Source: Sitta carolinensis
Taxonomy: Eukaryota > Chordata > Aves > Passeriformes > Sittidae
NCBI GenBank assembly: GCA_032173965.1
Contig: CM063294.1
Location: forward strand, 6,184,452-6,248,451
Direction: 5' to 3'
Length of the DNA: 64,000 nucleotides
Part shown: positions 14,950-27,025 of the stretch, one piece after another
Position numbering within the stretch: position 1 is the stretch's first letter
Layout of the letters: every line of letters starts with the position of its first letter
The notes under the pieces: generated by a model
Databases searched by the model: none
What the model saw: only the letters and a program-made list of their open reading frames with translations
What the model was told of the DNA's origin: nothing
Made by a program: the position numbers and the translations under genes

Positions 14950-15650
14950 AAATTATTCTTTTTTCCTCTAGTCTGGAAGGGCTGTGTGCCTGGGCTCTCT
15001 GGAGTGCTGTGTAAGCCCCACAAGAAGAAAATACAGCGTTTCCCACAAGAGGCCCCCAGAAGCTGACGGGCACCATAAGGCCCGTGCAGAGCTTTCTGCG
15101 TGCTTTGAAAGCCTTCTGCAGCTATTCCTGTGCAGATGTGACCGGTCACCAGCGCAGCACCGCTCAGCAGCCCTGCAGCAGAGCTCAGCCCAGAGGGAGA
15201 TGTGCTCCCACCTCCCTCCCACCACCCTGAGCTCTCCCAGCTTGGCAGCGCACTTGTCCAATTCCAGCACCACACTGGCCACCAGAACCTGCATGTTCAA
15301 GAGGGCAAAATAAACATCTTCCCCCGGGCCCAAGGGCATCAGCAGTAGCACCCCAAACCCCGCTCCTCAGCCAGCACCCCAGAAGATCCTCCTGCTGGAG
15401 CAGGGCTCTCCAGGACAGCCCGGCGCCCTGCAGCAGTCACCAGGCAGGGCCAGCCCTTGGGCTGCCCCCTCTCCTCCGTGAGAGCACAGCCGGGCTGCCG
15501 AAGAGCTGGGATTCAGCTCGGGGCTGCTTCTTCTCAGAGGAACGTATCTGGATGCAAATATCCAACAGGCACAAAAATTTGCAAGGAATTCATTCCCCCA
15601 AACTTTCACATGCACTACTCACTCTGCCCCTGAGGTAGTGCTTCCTTAAA
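14950..15650 (-). other. GC-rich island with overlapping minus-strand open frames, unidentified
   Basis: GC content rises sharply over about 700 bases inside AT-rich surroundings. Minus-strand frames at 15351-14968 (127 codons, beginning MLLLMPLGPGEDVYFALLNM) and 15275-14934 overlap, and a third at 15615-15367 is in the same frame as the first, separated by one stop. Long frames are expected by chance in such DNA, though the first has a plausible amphipathic start. I recognise no family. It could be a decayed retrocopy or an exon of a noncoding RNA. Confidence 0.25.
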
Positions 15651-18185
15651 AAAAACCACATCGTTTGAGAAACAGCTGCACGTACCAGTAAGAAAACAAA
15701 AATCTCCATACAAAGCAAAGCCATCTGCTCCTTTCAGAGGGAGTTTACATTTGCTTTAAAAGGACAGAGACAATTTGTAATTTTGCCAGAGTTTGGTTGG
15801 CTGGACATTTTTTATTTATTCATTTCTCTTTTAAAGTAGAGTTAGAGGTGCTTTTCTGTACTACATTCACCTTTGAGTCCTGACAAGGGTTCCTCATTTT
15901 CAGAATCACTGCTTTCTATTTTTTTTTCTAAATATTTCTTTCTCCCAAGCCAGCACATCAAGGATATGTAGAGAAACCCACAGAGGGCTCGCTGACACAA
16001 AGGAGAAATAAATGGCTGTGCTGCCTTCGCACTGAATGCTGTCAAATGCAAAAAAGTGAAAGAAATAAGAAAAATGTTTTCCAGATGCAATGAACTCGAA
16101 AAGATTAAGGAAGTGTACTACCCATAAATGTTGAAGTAGAACTGTTTGGAGATCAGAGACAGAAGAGGAAAAGCAGCAGCAGACAACAGAGAATTAATAT
16201 TCTAGGCATTTTTATACTTTTTGGAGAAGGATAACTGGGGAAGAAGCAAAATATTTAGCTGACAAATTAAAATGTACAGACTATTTCTCCCACAATGCAC
16301 AAGGTGTTTAAATATTTGCAACGTGGGAAAAGCAGTTAACAGAAGGGAGACATGAATCAACAAAATGTCAGCTCTCATGAGACTTCAAAATATTTTTATT
16401 TTCCAATGAAGCATTTGGAGAAAAGGGAGAGAAATCTTTTCCTTTTCTTCTTCCTTGTTATAAAGGAATATGTGAAACAGGTCACTTGACAACTGGTTTT
16501 GCTTTTCTGACAGACAGTTTTCACTGAAAGCAATTTTTTGGGCCCAAATTTTAAACTTCAGATCATGGATTTTAAGCTGAGTTCTAGAAGTCTTCCTTAA
16601 AAATTTCAGCTTTTACCAGGAAAGGGGCTTATCTGCATAAAGGTAACATTTACTCCCATGTACTTACAAGCTTTGTTCTCCCCTAAATTACCATTACATG
16701 GAAAAAATACAGAACAAGGCACCAAAGCACTTTCCATCATGAATACAGAGCACAGAATGTAGCCTTGTGCACATCACCAGAACTTACCAAACAATTTTAC
16801 TTCATTTTTAAAAAAAAACCTATTTCAGTATCTGTTCCATTTGTAGCTATAAGCTAAAAACTCACCTCAGTTTTATATAGACCAAACCTTATGGCGTATG
16901 CAACAATCATGACCTGAAACACTTGCACTGTAAAAATGTTATGAATCCTCAAGAAAGGGAATTCAAAGGTGCCTTGGGAAAAGAATCCTTATTCCATTGC
17001 TGCTGACTGCAAGACAACCCTCAAGTTCCAAATATTGTAATTGAGCTTGTATTGACATCAACAGCCATAATCCACATGAAAGAGACCTAGACAAAAATAA
17101 AATCCCCTGAGAGTTTGTGTTTCTGCACTCCTACAGCTGCATCCCAAGCTCTTTTAATATCTAGTTAGCCAAGGGAGAAGAGGATGCAGTGAGCACCTGC
17201 TTGCTCTAAGGTAGCCCAAGGCCCTTCACTTGGTGCAGGCAAACACTCTTCCAACATTCTTTCCAGATGAATGCAGTACAGCTAACAAGCAGGAGTTCTG
17301 GAAAAAAAATTTCTGGTATTTAGAGTAATTTCTGGGTTTGATCTACTAGAGTTTATAAACCCTTCCTTTCTTCAGTGCTAAACAAGGAAAAAAAAATAAT
17401 TACATTAAATAGTAGTTTAAATTCAAATTTTTATTAATGACATTTAATTTTTGGTCCTTTTAGTTATCTATAAGTATGTTAGCAGGACCTTGTATGTGTG
17501 AAGACCGACATAGGAACACAGTGGTCTCAGTTAGGAAATGACTGGTTGAAGGCCAACTCCCCAGGACTCAGTGTAAAATGTAACTTCTCCCTATTAATAT
17601 CTCAAACTTCATCTTCCTGCATACTGTAAAGCAAAACACTTAACCCTTGTCTCAGCTCTCCCAACACCTACACTTCAGGGAGTTGTACAACTTAGAACAT
17701 CTGTGAAGTGCTTCTCACTTCCCTACTGTGTATCAGCTGAGAAGAGCAAAAATCACAGTGCAAATATGAAGATAATTTTACTGATTTCTTTGAAGAGTGG
17801 CAAGTGGATATGAATGAAAAAAAAAAAAAAAAAATGCATTGATGTAGAATTAGCATAGCTGAAAATCTAAAAGTAACAGGTTGAAATACAAACACCTGCC
17901 AGACAGTGTACAGTAGCTACTCAGCTATTGCCATTTAAATTCCACATCTGGGGCAGTAGCAGCCTACAGAAGAGAAAACTCTCTGCAGGGAGTAAAGCAT
18001 AAATCACCTCTCAGGGTCAGCCAAATTATGAAAGTAACCAACTTCTGTCAGAAGCCCGTCATTCAGTCTCACACTACAGAAACAATGCATCCCTCTGCTG
18101 TCTATAGGTGACAAGAGCTCTGATGAGGTAATTCATTTGCCAGCACTGCTGCTGCTCCAAGTGAAGACAAGTGGGACTGTGCAAA

Positions 18186-18226
18186 TTGAGCTAATCGTCA
18201 ACACTTGATCAACTCAATTAGCTCAA
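18186..18226. other. Inverted repeat with 10-bp arms in a candidate regulatory patch
   Basis: TTGAGCTAAT (18186-18195) and ATTAGCTCAA (18217-18226) are exact reverse complements. The surrounding 150 bases hold further TAATT-type homeodomain cores. Conservation cannot be judged from one sequence. Confidence 0.6.
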
Positions 18227-18512
18227 ATCAACCCAAGTGTTTCTCTGTCTGCAGTTGCAGCTCAACAGGGCTGCAGGCAGGCTACAAAGGCAAATTACAT
18301 GCAAGGAAATGCAGATTTGTTCTGCCTACCCTCCAAGGTGGCCAGATATTACCTGGTTTGAGAGTTCCACAACTGTGTTAGCAAAACACCCTGCCCTGCT
18401 GATCTGGACTACATAAATCCTTTCCTCTGTGAACATGAGCTGGGAAACATTCAAAGGAAGATGTTTTGTTCATAATTAAACAAAATAAGGAGGAAGAGCA
18501 CAATCAGTGCTC

Positions 18513-18551
18513 TAGGAACAATTTCTAAGAACAATTTCTAGGAACAATTTC
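18513..18551 (+). repeat. 13-bp tandem triplication
   Basis: TAGGAACAATTTC, TAAGAACAATTTC and TAGGAACAATTTC follow one another exactly. This is a short tandem repeat with no further context. Confidence 0.92.
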
Positions 18552-19801
18552 TGCACAAAACCAGAAAATATTCCTGCTTTATATAGGTTTCAACTATTTC
18601 TATGCAACAAGATAGAACTGCTTTGCAGGATAAGAGAATCCCAACTTGGATAACCTTGGTGAATTAGCCCTGAGATTCCAAGGTGCAATCTCAGAGGAAA
18701 TGAGAGGCAACACAAACAGCTTGTCCACTTGGTCCCCCCTTCTCTCTGCTGCCAAGAAATCATGCTGGCCACTGAGACATGGACAGATTACTGCACTGAA
18801 GAGTATTGGTGATTTTATTGATGAGGCTCTCAAATCATTACTAAACCAAAATATGTTGTTCCCTCCTCAGCTAGTCAAATGGACTGATGACTGTTATCTC
18901 AGCCATGGCAGCTGATAAATGAGGCTACTTTACCCAGTCAGGTCCTTGACCCAAATTCACAGTTAGTCAGTGACCTAGCCAAAACCTTGGAGAGAACTGT
19001 CTAATGATGCTTGTCATGACTCAAATCACCTTGGCAACTCGCAGCTTATCTGCCAAAACAGGTATTCTTTGATAATCAACACAGCTGCCAGGCACCCTAC
19101 TCTTCCCTGTTTATCCTCTATGGTTAATATACAATTCTTTATAGTTCCACCAGGTGCCTCAGTTTTCTTCTTTCAGTGACAGGACAAATGGTGCTGCTTC
19201 ATACAGACTCTAAAACAGGAAACAAAACCCCGCACTGGTTTCAGTCAGGTTCTTATGACAACAACCCAAATGCCTTTCTAAAATTATCCTTTTACTGTAC
19301 AAGGCACTGTACAAATATACAGAAGGCAGAAAATCAGATTTTGAAAACAGTCAAATTGGACAAAGCTGAAAAATTACCATCTGATTTTGGGAGTGAGGTC
19401 AGGGAAATATCAGGCTAAGATTCCCACTAAACACACAGAAGAACATGACACGCCCACAAAATAAAGCCCTTTCTACATCCAGATTGAATATATTGCAGTT
19501 TGGGAGGGTGGGATCATTGGTCTGTTTTTTGGGGATAATTTTTTTTAGTGTTTTAATTGATCAGATTTCAGTTTGGTTTGATTTTGGTTTTTTTCCTCCT
19601 TTGAGGAAGAGGGAGATTTTGTGAGAGTTCTGCTTCCTTGGAAAATATTTCCTTGCACAGCTGTGGCAGTCTGACTCCTGCAGGACTACCCTCTTGTGTA
19701 ACAGCACATTTCTGTTCAGCCTTTAAGGACAGGCAAATCAATATTCCATATCAGAGGCAAGGATGCTGGGAGGAAGAAACCATGTAGATGAATTCCAAGT
19801 C

Positions 19802-21887
19802 TGTCCTGGTTTTGTTGAGGGAAGCATTAACTTCCTTCACAGTATCTATTCTGGAGCTGTGTTTTGGATTTGTGCTGTGAACAGCATTGGCAGAGGGATA
19901 TTCCACCTGCTGTGGAGCTGTGCTCACAGACTCAGGGCCCCCTCCCCTTCCCACCCTGCCCCACCAGCAAGGAGCCTGGGACGGGGCACAGCTGGGACTG
20001 CTGAGCACAGCTGGGCACAGGGGCACAGCTGGGACTGCTGAGCACAGCTGGGCACAGCTGGGACTGCTGAGCACAGCTGGGACTGCTGAGCACAGCTGGG
20101 ACTGCTGAACACAGCTGGGCACAGCTGGGACTGCTGAGCACAGGGGGGCACAGCTGGGACTGCTGAGCACAGCTGGGACTGCTGAGCACAGCTGGGACTG
20201 CTGAACACAGCTGGGCACAGCTGGGACTGCTGAGCACAGGGGGGCACAGCTGGGACTGCTGAGCACAGCTGGGACTGCTGAGCACAGCTGGGCACAGCTG
20301 GGACTGCTGAGCACAGGGGGGCAGGCACAGCTGGGACTGCTGAGCACAGCTGGGACTGCTGAGCACAGCTGGGCACAGCTGGGACTGCTGAGCACAGGGG
20401 GGCACAGCTGGGACTGCTGAGCACAGCTGGGACTGCTGAGCACAGCTGGGCACAGCTGGGACTGCTGAACACAGGGGGGCACAGCTGGGACTGCTGAACA
20501 CAGCTGGGCACAGGGGGCACAACTGGGACTGCTGAGCACAGCTGGGCACAGCTGGGACTGCTGAGCACAGGGGGGCACAGCTGGGACTGCTGAGCACAGC
20601 TGGGCACAGCTGGGACTGCTGAGCACAGGGGGGCACAGCTGGGACTGCTGAGCACAGCTGGGACTGCTGAGCACAGCTGGGCACAGCTGGGACTGCTGAG
20701 CACAGGGGGCACAGCTGGGACTGCTGAGCACAGCTGGGACTGCTGAGCACAGCTGGGCACAGCTGGGACTGCTGAGCACAGGGGGGCACAGCTGGGACTG
20801 CTGAGCACAGCTGGGACTGCTGAGCACAGCTGGGCACAGCTGGGACTGCTGAGCACAGGGGGGCACAGCTGGGACTGCTGAGCACAGCTGGGACTGCTGA
20901 GCACAGCTGGGCACAGCTGGGACTGCTGAACACAGGGGGGCACAGCTGGGACTGCTGAACACAGCTGGGCACAGGGGGCACAACTGGGACTGCTGAGCAC
21001 AGCTGGTGACACAGTGGACTGCTGAGCACAGGTGGGGCACAGCTGGGACTGCTGAGCACAGCTGGGCACAGCTGGGACTGCTGAGCACAGGGGGGCACAG
21101 CTGGGACTGCTGACACAGCTGGGACTGCTGAGCACATCTGGGCACAGCTGGGACTGCTGAACACAGGGGGCACAGCTGGGACTGCTGACACAGCTGGGCA
21201 CAGAGGGCACAGCTGGGCCTGCTGAGCACAGCTGGGCACAGCTGGGACTGCTGAACACAGGGGGCACAGCTGGACTGCTGAGCACAGCTGGGACTGCTGA
21301 GCACAGCTGGGCACAGCTGGGACTGCTGAACACAGGGGGGCACAGCTGGACTGCTGAGCACAGCTGGGCACAGCTGGGACTGCTGACACAGGGGGCACAG
21401 CTGGGACTGCTGAGCACAGCTGGGCACAGAGGGCACAGCTGGGACTGCTGAGCACAGCTGGGACTGCTGGCACAGAGGGCACAGCTGGGACTGCTGAGCA
21501 CAGTGGACTGCTGGCACAGCTGGGCACAGCTGGCCTGCTGACACAGGGGGCACAGCACATGGACACTCCGCACCGTGGGGAATCATACCTGCAGTAAAAG
21601 CCAGGGCAAAGAAGGAAGGGCAATCACATTCAGTTGTGTGGCACTTGTCTTCTTTGTGTCACCTTTACGGAGGTGGGGCCCTGCTGTCCTGGAGGTACAC
21701 CTGCCTTCCCATGGGAAGCAGAGAGTTCATTCTCTATTTTACTTCATAGTTTGTTCAGTTTTCCTTTCTCTATTAAACTGTCTTTATCTCAACCAACAAA
21801 CTCTCTCACTCTTGCCTTTTGATCCTCTCCTCCATCCTGCTGAGGGAAAGGAAGCGAGTGGCTGCCAGCCAGGGTTAAACCAAAACA
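19802..21887 (+). mobile_element. Solo LTR (ERVL-like avian family) swollen by an internal minisatellite
   Basis: The left end TGTCCTGGTTTTG with GCTGTGTTTTGGATTTGTGC downstream, and the right end with ATTAAA, a CTTTATCTCAACC stretch and GGGTTAAACCAAAACA, correspond to the two ends of the 566-bp LTR at 34588-35153 on the opposite strand. Between them lies about 1.57 kb of tandem repeats in place of the short GGGACACAGCCAGGACAG-type sequence of the other copy. The element is therefore almost four times its sister's length. No target-site duplication is evident. No retroviral genes are present. Confidence 0.8.
19985..21556. repeat. Minisatellite of GCACAGCTGGGACTGCTGA (19 bp) with 9-10 bp partial units
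   Basis: The core 19-mer alternates with truncated units GCACAGCTGG and GCACAGGGGG to form a higher-order pattern repeating roughly every 77-97 bases, with near-perfect copies in the left two thirds and more substitutions and small deletions after about 21000. All three minus-strand frames are open for 549-611 codons because the unit has no stop in that direction. These are repeat artefacts, with only C, A, Q, S, L, P and V dominating. Confidence 0.95.
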
Positions 21888-24532
21888 AAACCTCAAAACA
21901 AAGCACCAGCTACAAATGCAGTACACTACTTTGTGTCTGTTAATATTCAAGCCACATATTATTATCCTCCACACAGTCACCCAAGCAGAAACAAACAGAT
22001 ATACCTTACAGGGGTGTTATGAGATTAATTAGTTAATAACTAGAAAACAATTTGAAGGTGTAATGCCATGTTACAGAAATGCTAAGTACCGTAACATTAT
22101 AGATGTAGAAATGAAGGTGAGCTTGCCAGAAATACTGAGACTGACTGCATGCAGAGTAATTACAGGAGCAGTTCAAGTTATTTTCTTGCTTAATATAACA
22201 ATCCATGTCCCAGCCCATCAAACCATTGTTTCCAAGGAGTGAATATTGAGTGGAACTAACAGCTCACAGTAATGGAACTGCACTCCAGAGAACACAATAT
22301 GTATCACTACCTCGTAAGAGATACAACTGGAACAGAGCAAACTTCAAATGAGCACAGGAGCCAGGGTGAAGCTATTCTTTCATCCATGCCAGGACGAGAG
22401 AAAATCTAAGAGAAGCTTAAGAAAAAGCATCTCAAAAGAAGAGTTTTAATCCTGTCTTTCATGCCAGTGCAGTGTCTATTAACCTCGTTGTACCGAGGCA
22501 GTTCAGCATCAGCAGCGATGCCTCAGAACCTGCCCACAGCACTTGGGGAAGGTTTCCTTACACACATACACACACACGTGCATGCACTAAATTTAAAGGC
22601 CAGATTACGCCTCAGCTTCAGCAGATTTAACTCAAGGAGTGACAGGAATTCCATAGAACTGACTCTAAAATTGTCAAGAATGAGATCATCTTCAACCCGC
22701 AAGAGGTCCAGTTCTGGGCTTGGCAGTGTCCAGAGCAGAGCCCAGCTCCAGTTCAAGCCAATTACAACACAGCAATATTAACTGAGCTAAGGACTAACAT
22801 TAGAGAAGTGAAAAGGATGATGAGGCAAAGAAAAAATTCAAACAAACAAAAAAACTTGTTTATGTTACTTTGTATTTCTACATTCCTTATCATTTTCCAG
22901 CCATGTCTAAGTTGAAGATTCCTGTGAAATTGTCCTCTTGCACATTTCCTGACACTTCTGTGTAACTGAACAATGACATGATACTCCTCAAATCTGCAGA
23001 CTTCGTCACACTCATCAACTAGCTCACCTTCAATTAAAAAGAAAACTGAGTTTTGGAAAGATGACATTTTTGGGAAGGATCACTTCTTAGCTTTTATCAA
23101 ACTCCATCTACCATCCTAACTACACAGCCTCACAAAATCAATGTTCTTCAAAGAAGAATTCTGCAAATTATGTCTATCAGGTATGTAGCACACATCTTAC
23201 AGCTGGTAAGAACAAAAGGGAAGTGGCAGCAAGCTGACTCTGCAGTACTGTTGCCTCTTGAACTCTCCTGCCTACAAAAGTGAATCTTAAAGTAACCTGG
23301 GCTTTAGAGACAAAACTCTCAACAAGCACAACAGTGCTCCTGCTGCTCTACACCATTTAGAAGGTACACTGAATGAAGTAAAAAGCACCAGAGCTGAAAT
23401 GCTGGGTCAACCTGAAAACACCATTTCTAGCTCTCCAGTATTCACAGACACACAGGAATGTGAGAACAAATACCTCAGGAAATGCAGTCAGCATCTCCCA
23501 CACTCCTTGGATAGGTGGTAACTGACTGCTCTGTAGTCCAGGAGATGCACAAAGGTGACATTGCAATGTGAATAACCAGAGGACAGATCAAGAGCTCACC
23601 TCCTGCACAGTGCAGATCAGTAACAGCCCTCTCACCTCACTGCCCAAGGCATGGCTGGGATGCAGAGCTTGCTGATCCCTTCACTCAGCTATGCATTCCA
23701 ATTGTCTGCACATTCCAAGACTGCTGCAGGAGATGAGAACATCTTTCTTGTCAAGACCCACTCACTGAGATCAGGTCTAAACAGCAAACAGGCTCCTGCT
23801 GCAGCTGTGAACAGCTGTTTGTACTAACCCCAGTTTAAGGGTCCACAGAGATTCCTGTACAACCATTTCTAAAGCTTCACCTGAAAACCTAAGCTGATGT
23901 AAATGGTAGTATTTAATATTTAATTTTAACTTTCCTCAGTGTTTTCTCAAATGCTTATCTTTTTCCTTGCCATTCCGTTTACAACTTAAATTTCACACAT
24001 TCTCAGAAATTTCCAAAGCCTCTCTTTGCAAAGCCTCCCCATACTAACTAGCTTTTGCCAAGTTCTGCTGCGCTAATCTTTTGACAACTCATGACCACTG
24101 TGGGAAATGTTCTCTTGAAGCTGAGGACAGCAGAGATTCAAACATGTAAAAGCAATGGGCAGAAGACAATCTCTCAGAGATTACGTTCCATAAAATTGAA
24201 TTGGCAACATCTGCTCAATCTACTGTAGATAAACAGTGAACTATTTTCCAACTCATTAACTCAGAGGATAAGATATTAAATAAACCCAGGGGCCTCATGC
24301 TTTGCTATCACATTTGAGGCTTGTCCCAAACTTGCCAAATTAGTTCTCCTGTATGAAAGAGAACCTAAGAATTGAATTGCAGTTGCATAGCAAACACCAC
24401 CTAAATCCTTGGATGACAGAAAAAGCACCCCTGCCTACTCTAACTGTGTTTCTAATTACTAGTCACTTAGCCTAAATTATTAACCATGTCCTCGGCAGTG
24501 ATGTATGGTACATGTAAATCTCCAAACAGGAT

Positions 24533-24560
24533 TTTAATAGAATTATCTAATTCTATTAAA
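24533..24560. other. Near-perfect palindrome, 13-bp arms, 2-bp centre
   Basis: TTTAATAGAATTA (24533-24545) and TAATTCTATTAAA (24548-24560) are exact reverse complements separated by TC. It could form a cruciform or bind a dimeric homeodomain-type factor. Confidence 0.9.
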
Positions 24561-25450
24561 CCACAAACAACTGTCCATTAAATATTTATTAGAAAGCTTG
24601 CATTCACTTAAAATAGATTGGAATGTCAGCAAAACACTTCACTAATCCCTTCTTTGTTTCAGCCTTCCATGCTAAGGGTTCAAAATGAGCTATCAGAATC
24701 ACACTTATCGATTTAGTACAAATTAGCTGGCTAATCAAAGTCAATAAAAATAAAAAGATCTGAAAAGAATTTACAAAGTAGACTATGGATTTCTCTGAAA
24801 AATACACTCTGTTTAAATAAACAAGTTAGTTAAATTCCAAATTACTTGATTATGAAAAGCTTTTTAGCTCATTCTACCATAGGGCAGAGGTGGTAAATTA
24901 CAGCTAATTCAATTTTATTTGTAATACCAATGAGATGCATTTAAAGGAAAAAAAAAATGTTTAAAGAACTTAAACAATCCAATAGTATTTTAAGTTCTCA
25001 GTACAGTCGTTAGATTGGATTTTTCTACAGCTTACTGAGTCTAACCTGACACCAGAGCAAAAGCTGTATTTCAAAAACCAAAGAGACAAGCAACTGAAAA
25101 CATTCAAACCCATGAAAAACAGCACCTATTCACATTCCAAAAAAAAAACCCCAAAACAAATGAACAAAACTCCACAAAATCCAAAAAACCCACAAAGTTA
25201 AAGAAATTATGAGGGCAAGTAAAAGGAACACAGGGCACAAGCAGTCAAATGCCACATTATCACTACAGTGGTATGAGTTATGCAAAGCCAATCTTTATGT
25301 CACATTTTGTGGCAGATCCCACTTTGGTCAGCACAGTTTTACATATATTTACATACACATTTGAGTCATTCCAACAAAATCCATGCTGCTTGCTGCTGAA
25401 GTGCAACCAGCCCCTAGTGACACACATCCTCTAGAGTCATCCCCTCAGAG

Positions 25451-25526
25451 AAACATAAATCTATATTAGCTGAAAGAGTAAAACTAAAAAACATAAATCT
25501 ATATTAGCTGAAAGAGTAAAACTGAA
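25451..25526 (+). repeat. 38-bp tandem duplication
   Basis: A segment starting AAACATAAATCTATATTAGC occurs twice in succession (25451 and 25489) with one obvious difference near its end (ACTAA against ACTGA). It looks like a recent local duplication. Confidence 0.92.
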
Positions 25527-26997
25527 AAAAACCCTCATGTGAGTACTACAACATGCCTGACCCGAAAGCAGACACAGTTTTGTGTTCTTGAGGCCAGGAA
25601 TCATATGAAAGAAAGGAATTTCTCCAAATTATCTTTCATTTCTCAAAATGGTAGCTGTCCAGACACAATCAAAATAAAAGCACTTTTTTGATTATCTTCA
25701 TTGTGAATGCTGCCAGAAAAAAATCACACTCTTAAATAATGCAGAAGAAAGCTACTGCTGACATTTCAGACCAATTAATGAAAGCGAATAAAACAAAAAC
25801 TAAGATTTCCTATACTTAACACTCCAGAGACATACGAAAGGAGATTAGTTAAACTCAAGCCCTGTAAGGGAGGGAGTCCAGCTCCCTGCAGAGCCTGTCT
25901 GACCAAGCACCCCCAAACTGGCTGGTCCACACTGCATCCCACAAGTGTCCAGTGAAAGCAGAGCGACCTGCAGCTGCCTTCACTTCCCTCAGGCTTTTTT
26001 GGAGGTTGAGTCTTTTAGGCACCTGCACAAAGTTCCTGCTGCTTTCATGTATTTTTGACTGGTCTTTGTTTTCCAGTGCACATCCTTTGGCTGTAGGAAA
26101 AGTGGGCTCAGTCCAGGACTATGTGCTGCTTTTTGTGGTCTTGTATACGGGGCACAACACAAGATGGAACTCCATCAGCTCATAAATAGTAGCAATTCTC
26201 AAGCACTTGGCACAGGTGTAATTGACTGCAGAGAGCACAAGACAGGGACACACAGCCCTGATGAGATTATACTGGAGATCCAGGCAAGCAGAAATTGGTC
26301 CTAATTTTTGTACAATAGCCAGCACGTTAGCTCTTCACTTGGAAACTTCACAGCTGTGAAACATTTACAGAAAAGGAAAGCAATTACAGCACTACCACTG
26401 AAGGAGCTTAAATAATTTAAGGTTCATCATGTCCCTGATTCATTTTATTTCATTTTTTCCTCAAGACCAGATGCCGTTCGTTTTAGTACCCTGAATTTCC
26501 ACATGTTGAGTTGGGATTATCTATTCATATAAATGTATATAGACTACATATGCATTTTGTGTTCCAAACACCTTTCTCCCCAGTTCTGCTCCAAGCCTAC
26601 TCTCTGCTGCAGAATTATGCTATTAATCCACACTTCATTCCGTGTAAAGTCAGTGCACACGAAAACACACAAATCTGTCAGCTTTAACAAAGACAACTCT
26701 GAAAGTACAAGATAAATAGGTGGTTTGGTGGGCTTGATTGGTTTTTTAAATGTTGTTGTAAAATTTACAACTTGATATTGGCTTTTGAGTTATCTTCATT
26801 GTTGAATGCTGCCTGAAAAAAAATCCAACTCTTAAACAATAGGTTTGATAATGCAGAATTCCACCAAACTGATAGTTACATAGGCCAAGTCCTTACCAGG
26901 GAAAGGTCCAGTTTTGTCTGGGAGGAAACAGGGTTTAGGAATCCCCTGCAATCGTATACAATAAGCACTGGCCATAAAATTGAAACACAGAAAAAGG

Positions 26998-27025
26998 AAA
27001 AAAAAAAAAAAAAAAAAAAAAAAAA
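26998..27025 (+). repeat. Poly-A run of 28 bases
   Basis: A simple A tract bounded by GG on both sides, with no recognisable element attached. It creates a poly-phenylalanine frame on the minus strand that is not a gene. Confidence 0.95.

Larger units (their letters stand above)
15651..19801. other. Gene-free intergenic sequence
   Basis: Mostly AT-rich unique DNA with a poly-A stretch near 17817-17834, the 13-bp triplication at 18513 and the inverted repeat at 18186. No gene was recognised. Confidence 0.7.

Noticed and set aside
19751..21623. Three overlapping minus-strand frames of 549-611 codons made of CAQQSQLCP-type repeats
   Set aside because: All three frames are open because the 19-bp unit lacks stops on that strand; composition is purely repeat-driven and the array lies in an LTR.
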